Below are positions 39,901 through 48,700 of a DNA stretch of 64,000 nucleotides, piece by piece; within the stretch, counting starts at the first letter, position 1; every line of letters begins with the position of its first letter. The translations under genes and the position numbers were made by a program. Origin of the DNA: a virus; IMG/VR virus record IMGVR_UViG_3300047564_002270, positions 62,001 through 126,000 of that record, one strand, 5' to 3'. The notes beneath the pieces are model-generated. The model had not been told where the DNA came from. It did no database searches and saw only the letters and a list, made by a program, of their open reading frames with translations.

Positions 39901-42631
39901 AATTACAAATTCTTCAAACTCACCTTCAGCATCTCCATTTGATTCTTTTAAATTGAGTCAACCGATTCAAAATCTTTATCCAAGAACAAATAGAGATGAA
40001 CCAGTTTCTGACGCACCTTCTGCTTCTTCTTTTGCAGTTCCGGATCCAGTTGGAAAAGTTGTAGTTGATGATCCAGAAAATAGTATTACTAAAGAAACTA
40101 TTGATAGTTCTTTATTAGATTTCAATCAGTCAATAAAAATTAATAATATAATTTCAATAGACGCTAACACTCATGACATTTATACTTCATCTGATCACGG
40201 TCTAAATCGTTTAATTTCAGCAACTGTTTTAACTCCTGGGTCAAATTATGGAACTGGTTCTGGAGTAACCGAAACTTATTACAATGCCCAATTAATTAGT
40301 AATACTGGTTTTGGAACAGAAGCATCTGCAAAAGTTGTTGTTAGTTCTGCCGGAACAATTTTTTCAGTTGAAATTATGAATCCCGGAACTGGATATTTTG
40401 TTAATGAAGAGTTATCTGTGGTTGGAATTGCTACTACAGGTCTTCATACTCCAGGAACAGTAAGAGTATCTAATGTATATAATAATATTGGCGATAATAT
40501 AAAAATTTCCAATATTAAAGATCCATCTTATAAAAAGTATAATGGACTTTATAAAATTACATTATTAAATAGCTCTTCTAACAGAATTAGAGTTGCATCG
40601 TTAAATCCTATTTCATCCCCTGTTGTTGGATCCGGAATAGGAGCTACAGTATCTCAGCCTTCATTCATAAATCTGACAGGAAAAAGTTTGACGATTACTG
40701 CGGCCAGTTATAATTCTACATCAGGTATTGCAACTTTTGCATCTTCTTCTCCTCATGGATTATTCAAAGGAAATAAAATTTCAATTTCTAGTTCGACAGT
40801 AGAATATAATCAATCATTTATCGTAAATCAAGTTCCTCTTAATAATACATTCTCAGTAAATGTTGGAAAAGGTCTTTCCCCAGCAGGTGTTGGAGGTGCT
40901 GTTTTAAACTATGAGGGGGTATCTTCAAGAGGTGAATTAACTTCTACTGAAGATGAGAATGTTTCCGAAAGAATGATCTTTAATTATGGAAATCTAACAA
41001 CTTATACTTCAGCAACATTAGGACCAGAACTTTCAAGCACTCAAGTTACACTTTCTGATAGATACGATTTGAGAATTGGTGATTTTATACTGATTAACAA
41101 TGAAATTATGAGAGTGAAGACGACTGTAACAAGTAATGTTATACAAGTTGATCGTGCTCTGGTAGGAACATCACCAGAAAATCACGCTTTAGGTTCTTTA
41201 GTAAGAAGAATTAATATTATTCCAATTGAATTCAGAAGAAATTCTATTTTAAGAGCTTCTGGACATACATTTGAATATCTTGGATTTGGTCCAGGAAATT
41301 ATTCGACTGCATTCCCCGAGAGGCAAGATAGGCAGTTAAGTCCTCAAGAAGAATTATTTGCACAGTCTGCTAAATTTGGCGCAGGTGCTGTTATATTCAC
41401 TGGAATGAACAGTGATGGTGATTCCTATACTGGAAATAAAAAGGTCAGTTCTTCAGGAAGGGGTGAAACTTATGATACGCCAATTCCAAGCTTTGTTGGA
41501 GATCCTCCAGAGTCTTCTAATACACTTGGAATTGATTACATAAATCCTGATGTTATCTCTGTAAGTAGATCTATCTCGGTTGATGGTGGAGTTGAAGGAA
41601 ATAACATTTCTAACTTTAATGGACCAGTAATCTTCAATGAAAAAATTACATCCAATTCTCCAGATGGAATTGAAGCAAGTACTCTTTTACTTCAGGGTGA
41701 TGCAAGAATTTCAAGAAGATATACTGTAGGTATATCAACTCCGACTGTTGCTGGCAATCCAGGTGATGTTATTTTTGATGCTGCTCCTAATGTTGGTGGA
41801 TCTATTGGTTGGGTATATACTAACCAAAATAATTGGTCTAGATTTGGTTCAATTAATCTTTCCGAATTTTCATCCATTGGAGTTTTTGATGATTTAACTA
41901 TTAATAATTCCGATTTTAAAGTTTCAACTGGAGTACAGCAATTTACTGTAAGTAATGGATTAGTTGGTATTGGAACTGCGCCAGAAGCTGGAACTGCATT
42001 AAAAGTTAATGGAAAAATTGTTGGGGATGGTTCTGGACTTACAGGTGTTTCTGATATTTGGGTTACCGATGCAGTTGGTATTCATACAAATACTCCTATT
42101 GGAATTAATACCACTAGTGCTAAGTCAGAGTATGCAATGTATGTTGAAGGAACTATGGCAATCAATGGATCCTTACGTGTATTTGAAATCATTGAAAAGG
42201 CAACCATTGATAACAGAACTTTAACAAATACTACTATTCCAGTTTATTTGGCTGATAATAATGTTTATTATTTCGTAAATCCACCCACTGGCGATTGGAC
42301 TTTAAGTTTCTTGGGAGATAGTTCTAAATTAACAACAGAACCTGGATATTTCTTAGCTGGAGATAATGGTTTCTTAAATGTAGGAGAAACAATGACCGTT
42401 GCGATTATAACAAATCAAGGAGCAATTCCATACTATAATCCTACAATTCTTGTTGATAATTCTAATATTAATCCTTATTATTATGGTGGAGAAAAAATAA
42501 CAACAGGAAATCCGAATGGTATTGATGTTTATACATATGTTCTCATAAGAAAAGCGGGATCGGCAGCAGGAGCGATATCCAATCAGATTACTGTTCTATA
42601 TTCTCAGGCACAATACACCCAAATACCTTAA
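36986..42631 (+). CDS. Giant virion protein with beta-helix start
   Basis: This is a 1881-residue structural protein. The N-terminus, with ILYVDPSSIDSTDSIENKGN then PFKTIQRALIEAA and TTILLYPGEHLI, matches the entry of right-handed parallel beta-helices (DUF1565/pectate-lyase type). The body is beta-rich with SFFDSFKL-like Ser/Asn segments. Around 1670-1700 KVNGKIVGDGSGLTGVSDIW is the fibre motif seen in many tail fibres. The last 200 residues form a compact beta domain (NNVYYFVNPPTGDWTLSFLG). A close relative is common in cyanomyoviruses, where it is labelled only virion structural. It is probably part of the baseplate or a long fibre. Confidence 0.7.
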   Translation: MGLSRLDNFLKSTRGEILYVDPSSIDSTDSIENKGNSLTRPFKTIQRALIEAARFSYQKGLDNDRFGKTTILLYPGEHLIDNRPGWIPDISLGQNTYLLRNGTSSNDFTQFDVNTNFNIASENNILYKMNSVHGGVIIPRGTSIVGYDLRKTKIRPKYVPNPDEVDGANIERSAIFRVTGACYLWQFTVFDADPNIPCYIDYTTNTFFPRFSHHKLTCFEYADGVNPVTINDEFIQNFSTTRTDLDIYYEKVGIAYGESSDRGISNDYPSSLLDIQPKIDEYLIVGSRGDEIGITSIRAGNGTVSGNTITVELSEPFENIDVDSPIQIKGIGPAGYNGQQVVSKVISDSVIQYKVQTPPETPSIPSPPGATLSLILDTVNSASPYIFNCSLRSVYGMCGLHADGDKAGGFKSMVVAQFTGIGLQKDNKAFVKYNPNTGEYDDELATGDQNIYANSLARHKPSYESIHIKCSNNAFIQVVSVFAIGFTRHFLTESGGDLSITNSNSNFGANSLTATGFRNEAFLRDDVGYITHIIPPKEIEPIETSSEFNAIDVALTISRGSAGSNRLYLYNKKSLDAPPNHILDGYRIGAKTDDKLYFTINQSGVTSTYFANIVIPGTSQSKEKLSYVSRSNSLNNITDDIINFSSPHSFSTGEKIRIISENGYLPDGVKEDQIYYAITNSLPGSSLTTSQLKIAKSFNDAQNNNFISINNRGGSLKVVSRVSDKKPNEIGHPIQWDISLSQWYISVSSDGANNTIYDAIVAAGVATLGPATSRTYIERTIDTRSLSDTLYKIRYVIPSSSSITSRPPSEGFILQESNKTIGASDDEVTKYFRNLNNPATLGNINELRNFRFISNATWSNTNKDVTITTELDHGLSVGSEVEIKSIKSTRNATGIDKIGFNGLFTVTAVPTRRTFKYALITNPGNFTSNTSARTVDLPRFSRKKYSGIYSIYKSEEIKPYIKGQQDGVYHLTITNSSNSPSASPFDSFKLSQPIQNLYPRTNRDEPVSDAPSASSFAVPDPVGKVVVDDPENSITKETIDSSLLDFNQSIKINNIISIDANTHDIYTSSDHGLNRLISATVLTPGSNYGTGSGVTETYYNAQLISNTGFGTEASAKVVVSSAGTIFSVEIMNPGTGYFVNEELSVVGIATTGLHTPGTVRVSNVYNNIGDNIKISNIKDPSYKKYNGLYKITLLNSSSNRIRVASLNPISSPVVGSGIGATVSQPSFINLTGKSLTITAASYNSTSGIATFASSSPHGLFKGNKISISSSTVEYNQSFIVNQVPLNNTFSVNVGKGLSPAGVGGAVLNYEGVSSRGELTSTEDENVSERMIFNYGNLTTYTSATLGPELSSTQVTLSDRYDLRIGDFILINNEIMRVKTTVTSNVIQVDRALVGTSPENHALGSLVRRINIIPIEFRRNSILRASGHTFEYLGFGPGNYSTAFPERQDRQLSPQEELFAQSAKFGAGAVIFTGMNSDGDSYTGNKKVSSSGRGETYDTPIPSFVGDPPESSNTLGIDYINPDVISVSRSISVDGGVEGNNISNFNGPVIFNEKITSNSPDGIEASTLLLQGDARISRRYTVGISTPTVAGNPGDVIFDAAPNVGGSIGWVYTNQNNWSRFGSINLSEFSSIGVFDDLTINNSDFKVSTGVQQFTVSNGLVGIGTAPEAGTALKVNGKIVGDGSGLTGVSDIWVTDAVGIHTNTPIGINTTSAKSEYAMYVEGTMAINGSLRVFEIIEKATIDNRTLTNTTIPVYLADNNVYYFVNPPTGDWTLSFLGDSSKLTTEPGYFLAGDNGFLNVGETMTVAIITNQGAIPYYNPTILVDNSNINPYYYGGEKITTGNPNGIDVYTYVLIRKAGSAAGAISNQITVLYSQAQYTQIP

Positions 42632-42650
42632 TTATAAGGAGTAATAAAAA

Positions 42651-45600
42651 ATGAGTCCATTACTTGGTTCTACTGGAGGTTCTTCTGAATATGCTTATAG
42701 AGGAACTTTAGACGATTGGCCTAATCCATTTGCAACTGCTCTCAGTGCCCAAAATATTATAGGAACACAAAGCCCAACAATTGCTGCTACTGCCATTTTA
42801 ACTATTACTGGGATTAACTATAAAGCAAGGGTCGTTGTCGAAAACGATAATGCAACTTTATCGATTGATGGTGGAGTTACTTATGTTCCAGCAAGGTCAA
42901 CGGATGCTTCTGTATTTGTCAGAGATAATACTACCATCCAAATTAGACTTCAACCAACTTCAGGAACTCTGAGTGATTTTAACAAATCATATACAATTCC
43001 TGTTAAAATAGGAAAAAGAACAGGGACTTGGGAAGTTTCTACAAGATCAATTGACGAAACTCCGAATAATTTTATTTTTAATGGATTATTAGACCAGCAA
43101 CTTGGAATTACTACAGTAAGTAATATTGTTACTGTTTTGGGATTAGAGGCAGGATTTTCTTTTCCTATTTCTGCTTCTGCAAATCAAACTGGAGAGGGAA
43201 CAACGATTAATATCTATAAAAATGGATCACTAATCGGAGTTTCAGGAACAGTTGCAAATACTGATCAGATATACCTTTCAACACAAACTCCAAATTTATA
43301 TGCAACAACAAGAACATTTACTGTTCAGGTAGGAACTTTCACAACTACTTGGGGTCTTATAACTAGAGATGCTATTACTACAATAGATCCATTTAGTTTC
43401 ACTGGCATTTCTTCCGCAAATCAACTTGGATTTGGATATACAAGTGGATTTATGACAATATCTGGTGCTGATACGGGACCAGCAAATGCAGACCCATTAA
43501 CTTGGCCAGGAGATCCAGCTGCGTTATTAGTGTCAAGAACTGGAACTGGTTCTTTCCAAATTCTGAAATCAGATGGAACTCTAAGATATACTGATCCAGT
43601 AAATCCAAGTGCCCCAACTTATTTTCAAACCTCATCAACCTATGCATTTAATGGTGATAAAATAAATGTTAAGGTGCCTTCTTCCACAAGTTATAGCACA
43701 ACCACTACAACTACATTGAACGTATCGGATAAATCGGCAGCATTTATTGTTACAACAAGACCTGCCCCAATTGATACTATTCCTGCAACATATACATTTT
43801 CAGATCTTACAGATCAAGGAAGAGGTGTAGTAGTCACAAGTGGACCAATTACTTTAAGTGGCATGATTGCCGGATCAAATGGCGTAGCATCTATACCAAG
43901 TTCAACTGCAGGAGTTTCTGCAGAATATAATATAAATGGTAGTCCAACTTGGGTAGCAGGACTCAACCCAGGTCCTGTTAAAAATGGAGATATTATCCGT
44001 GTAAGAATGACAACTCCTGTTGCAAATACTGCGAATGGTGTAACTAATAATACACTAACTTTTAGAGTTAATGGAACAGACACAACAGTAAATAATTCAA
44101 CCCCAATAGATAATCCAGAAGGATATACAACTATAACAGGTTTTCAGGAAGATATTTGGAATGTTAGCACTATTGCAAGAAGTTGTCCAATTACTACCTT
44201 CAGTATAGCAAATATAACCAATTCTCCTTTAAATTCTGACGAAATTATAGACTTCACAGTTGGTGGATATAACACTGATTGTCAAATGAATGTCACTGTC
44301 AATTCAGTATCTTCTGCTTTTAATTTTACTCAATTAAATGGATCAACGATAACTCCAGTTAAGACATTAACAAACGTTACACCAGGATCCACTGTTAGAT
44401 TAACGGTAAGATCTAGCCCTTCTTATATCACAGGCGTAGCATCGACCATTACAGTTTCCAATAGTGCCTCTGGAGTCACTCCATCAGTTGGATTTAATAC
44501 GTCCTTTACTATTACTACGGTTGCTGATACTACTCCTTGGGCATTGTCTCTTACTGCAAGTCCCACAACTATCGAAATAGGATCACCTACTACTTTAACC
44601 TGGTCTTCTACTAATTGCACAAGTATTCGCTCAGTAAGTTGGTCTGCAACTCCACCAACAAGTCTGAGTGGAACTACTGCACAAACACCAGTAACTACTG
44701 GGTCTATTACTTATACAATCACGGCATTTGTAAATCCAGCTTCTTCTACTTATACCACTGGAACTACTGTCGAGGGATCTAATAGGTATGCAACGGCATC
44801 GGTTACAATTACTGTTAATGAAGATTATACTCCTACTTTAAATCCTAATACAACCATATTTTCTTCTCTTACAGGAGTAGAGCCTTCAACTGCAATTCTC
44901 AATCTCCTTTCATCTGGTAATTTAACAGTGTCTGGAATTACTGCTGCTATAACCGGTTCAGTTACAGGTAGCCCTGGAGCAGCTTTTGCTCTTCCAGTAG
45001 CAGGATCTATTACTAACTCAAATATTGCTAATAATACTGTCATTCAATTAAGAGTAAATGCTTCGACCGATTTCCTTACAGCAACTAGCGCATTTATAAA
45101 TTTTACCGACCCTTCAGGAAATTCTGTTGCAACCCAAAGAGAATTTAGAGTGACGACAAGAGAATGTATTCCAGAAGAAAATTCATTTCAATGGCCAGTT
45201 GGTCCAGTTGCTAATAATGTTACACTAACTTATTATACTAATGCGCAATTTACTAATACTTTGGGAACAATAATTTCGGGGGAAACGTTATTAAAAAGTA
45301 GACCTCCTACAGGTCTTGTTGCAGTAGGTGATGCAACAGCATATTATAACTCAATACTTGCAGGATCTGGAAATTTCCAAGGATCTACTGCATCTATTCA
45401 ATGGACGGACTTGGTATCTGCTATTTGGGATGCATTTACTTTAAATGCACAAAGACCTCCTGCGCAATTTGAGATTGAATCTTTATTGCAAAATCTTAAC
45501 CCCAGTAGTTATACTGGAATTGCGGTTGGAGCAACTCCTTGGCAGACTGTCCTTAACTCAGCAGCAACAAGCAATACTACTAGAATTAGAGATACTGCGT

Positions 45601-45668
45601 TTCCAATTCTTAACAGTTGCACTACCAGAGCAGCGACAGTTGGGACTATCAAAACTGGTGCATATTAA
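42651..45668 (+). CDS. Multi-domain Ig-like virion protein
   Basis: This 1005-residue protein is preceded by an AAGGAGT site. About seven beta-sandwich units of 90-150 residues end in similar strands: RTGTWEVSTRSID, FTTTWGLITRDA, AAFIVTTRPAP, EDIWNVSTIARS, FTITTVADT, ASVTITVNE and REFRVTTRE. These look like bacterial Ig-like repeats that phages use to extend surface proteins. A C-terminal 130-residue part (ENSFQWPVGPVANNVTLTYY) differs and may cap the chain. It is encoded between two giant fibre-type genes and is likely a fibre shaft or head-surface protein. Confidence 0.65.
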   Translation: MSPLLGSTGGSSEYAYRGTLDDWPNPFATALSAQNIIGTQSPTIAATAILTITGINYKARVVVENDNATLSIDGGVTYVPARSTDASVFVRDNTTIQIRLQPTSGTLSDFNKSYTIPVKIGKRTGTWEVSTRSIDETPNNFIFNGLLDQQLGITTVSNIVTVLGLEAGFSFPISASANQTGEGTTINIYKNGSLIGVSGTVANTDQIYLSTQTPNLYATTRTFTVQVGTFTTTWGLITRDAITTIDPFSFTGISSANQLGFGYTSGFMTISGADTGPANADPLTWPGDPAALLVSRTGTGSFQILKSDGTLRYTDPVNPSAPTYFQTSSTYAFNGDKINVKVPSSTSYSTTTTTTLNVSDKSAAFIVTTRPAPIDTIPATYTFSDLTDQGRGVVVTSGPITLSGMIAGSNGVASIPSSTAGVSAEYNINGSPTWVAGLNPGPVKNGDIIRVRMTTPVANTANGVTNNTLTFRVNGTDTTVNNSTPIDNPEGYTTITGFQEDIWNVSTIARSCPITTFSIANITNSPLNSDEIIDFTVGGYNTDCQMNVTVNSVSSAFNFTQLNGSTITPVKTLTNVTPGSTVRLTVRSSPSYITGVASTITVSNSASGVTPSVGFNTSFTITTVADTTPWALSLTASPTTIEIGSPTTLTWSSTNCTSIRSVSWSATPPTSLSGTTAQTPVTTGSITYTITAFVNPASSTYTTGTTVEGSNRYATASVTITVNEDYTPTLNPNTTIFSSLTGVEPSTAILNLLSSGNLTVSGITAAITGSVTGSPGAAFALPVAGSITNSNIANNTVIQLRVNASTDFLTATSAFINFTDPSGNSVATQREFRVTTRECIPEENSFQWPVGPVANNVTLTYYTNAQFTNTLGTIISGETLLKSRPPTGLVAVGDATAYYNSILAGSGNFQGSTASIQWTDLVSAIWDAFTLNAQRPPAQFEIESLLQNLNPSSYTGIAVGATPWQTVLNSAATSNTTRIRDTAFPILNSCTTRAATVGTIKTGAY

Positions 45669-45671
45669 TTT

Positions 45672-45679
45672 TATAAATA
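45672..45679 (+). promoter_or_regulatory. T4-type late promoter
   Basis: TATAAATA is the exact T4 late consensus. It lies 34 bases before the 1820-residue virion gene. Confidence 0.7.
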
Positions 45680-45713
45680 TATAAAAGGGTGGATAGGGAA
45701 ACCCGGGGGAACT

Positions 45714-48700
45714 ATGGCCATAGATAAGAATTTTGTCGTTAAAAATGGTCTTGAAGTAAGTGATAATTTAATCCACGCTGATGCAGTAACCAAAAGAATC
45801 GGTATTGGAACTGATCAGCCAGAATATCTTTTAGACGTTAAGGCAATTCCGAAACCCGGAGAAGTTATAGTCGGAATTGCAACAACGACCGTTGCAATTT
45901 TTAGAGGAGATGTCATAATTCAAGGTACTCTTGATGTTGCCAATGATGAAATTAATTTAGACTATGGAGACATCACAAATATCATCGGTGAAAATTTAAA
46001 TTATGGTATTGGAACTATTAGGAACTTTACTTCCACCAACGCAGGAATTACAACACTAACAGTAACAAATATTAATGCTGGTCCAGGAATTGCTTCCTTA
46101 CCTCTTATAGTAAGTGGTATTGCAACGGTTGATCTTGGAATCGGAAATACATTAAGATATCAGACTGGTTTTATAACTTCAATAATAGGGTCTAATTTAA
46201 ATTATAGTATCGGAACGATTACGAATCTAAGTGGAACTATTTCAACAATTACAACTTCCACTGGCACAGATTTAGAATATACTAATGCTTACATCAGCAA
46301 TCTTTATGCACAAAGTGGAATTGTCACAACATTAAATTCAACTAATGCCACTTTAACTAGTGTATCAGGGGATAACTTAACATATAATACAGGAACCATT
46401 ACTACATTTACTTCAAGTGATGGAACTATTACAAATCTAACAGGAACTGCAGTTACTTATTCTGCAGGAAATTTCACTAATATTGTTGGTGTTTCTGTTA
46501 CTGCTACAGATTTTAGTGGAGAACAAGCGACTATTAATGTTCTTGACGGAGAGCAATTAAACTATGCAATAGGAACTTTTAGAAATTCACTTTACGTCAA
46601 TAGTGCTCTTTATGATGATAATAGACAGTATGGAAATTATGGTCAATATCTAAAATCTTTAGGAGGAACTGGAGGATCTGATGGAGGTCCAGCAGTTCAA
46701 TGGGAATCTTTTGGTGTTCTTAGAAATAGAGAAGTATTTACTGCATCTGCAGGGCAATCTGAATTTGCATTCCAATATGATTTATCAACTTTAGGAGATC
46801 CCCCAGGAATCGGAATCGGAGTAAATCCAGAAGCATTATATCTTGACGTTTATCTAAATGGAGTTAAGTTAATTCAAGGTGATGATTATATTGCAACTTC
46901 TGGAGTCGGAATTACCTTAACTACTCCAGCAGATTTAGGTGATATTATTGAGATGAATGCTCTCATTGATAATGATCTAATTTTGATTGATGGTGCAACA
47001 ATCACAGTCAGTAATTTCGGAGAAAATGCTGGTATAGCATCTTTTATTGATTTTACAGACAATATGTTTGTAATTGGAGCAGGTGGACCTGGTATTGTTA
47101 CTGTTGGTGTTGCTCTGAGTGGAACTTATGTAATTGACGTTGCTGGTATTAGTTCATTTACAGATACTGTTCTAATTAATCAAGTTTCAACTGCTAATAC
47201 ATTTTATGCAGTCAATCTTACTGATTTGACTGGTGGAATAGGAACTTATAAGGATACTTTTGTTGATGCTGATCTAGCAGGTCTTATCTATTACCCATTA
47301 GGACCAAAACTTGGAATTGGCGTTAGTATATTAGAGGATTATAATTTAACAGTAGCAATTGATGCCAAAATTGGTAACATTGCTCTAGAAACAAATACCC
47401 TTACTGGAGAGGCAAAAATTTCTCCAACTCAATCGGTAGTTTCTTTAGGAACAACTGATAGAATTACAATTGGTTCTTCTCTTGCTGTTGAAAATGATAT
47501 AACTGCCGAAGGTTCAGTAACTGCAGAAGAATATTATGGTGATGGTGTAAATCTTGTAGGGATTGTAACTCAGATTGTTGCTGGAATTGGTGTTAATGTT
47601 TTCGGATCTCAACCACAAGGAAAGGGTGTAGTTAAGATTGATGCATATCGTCCAATCGGTAAAACAATTTATGTTTCTCAAACTGGTGATGATAATAATA
47701 CTGGATTGGCAGAGAATTATCCAAAGAGAACAATCAAAGCAGCTGCTGGTGCTGCTCTATTTGGAGATACTATTAAAGTATTCCCTGGAGTTTATGTTGA
47801 AGAAAATCCCATTCTTCTTAAGAAAACAGTCGCAGTTGAGGGAACTGAACTCAGAAACTGCGTTGTTACTCCAAAGTATCCCAACCAAGACTTATTCTTT
47901 GTAAACAATGGTTGCCACCTAACAGACTTGAGTTTCATTGGTCCTCAAATGACCAATGGAGCAGCAATTGTTTCATTCGAACGTTTGCTGGGCGTTTCAA
48001 CTGGTAGATACTTTGATGCTGCGAGATTAATTCGTTTAAATCTTGATTACATTGCTAAAGAGTCCGTAGGTTTCCTTACAAGTGGATTTAGTGGATTTGC
48101 AGGAACTCATAGAGAGCAGGATGCTGGTAGACTACTTGATCTAAATCTCGATTTCATTGCAGAAGAAACTGTTGCTTGGTTATACACTCCTAATGCTGAT
48201 CCATCACAAGGATATCTTGGTTCAGCAGGTCTTGCTTTAACAACAACGGGTCTTACAGGATCTCCCCCTCCAGTCCCAGCAACAGTGAAGCAAAGTTGTA
48301 AGGATGATGTTAAGGACATTATCCGCTCCATTTCGAATGATTTAAAAGCAAATAGCAATAGAAATTCAGTTGGAGCAGGAAAATCTTATTATGATCCTTC
48401 AGGAAACTTACTTCATATTAATGGGCAGGATGGAAATGGTAATAGCATTCGAGCGGCAACAGTTGCTGCAATTAACCATGCGGTAGGAATTGCAACATAT
48501 ATTATCAATAATATTGATTATAAGGCTCAACCTGGAATTGTATCATTTACAAGTACAAATCAAAACTTTAGTTATTCTCCGATCATTGTTCCTGGAGGAT
48601 GTCCAGAAACTATTACCAAAATAAATGGACTACGTGATAATATTGTGAATATTATCAGTGATTATAGCACTCTTGCCGGAATTACCACAATATATGGAGT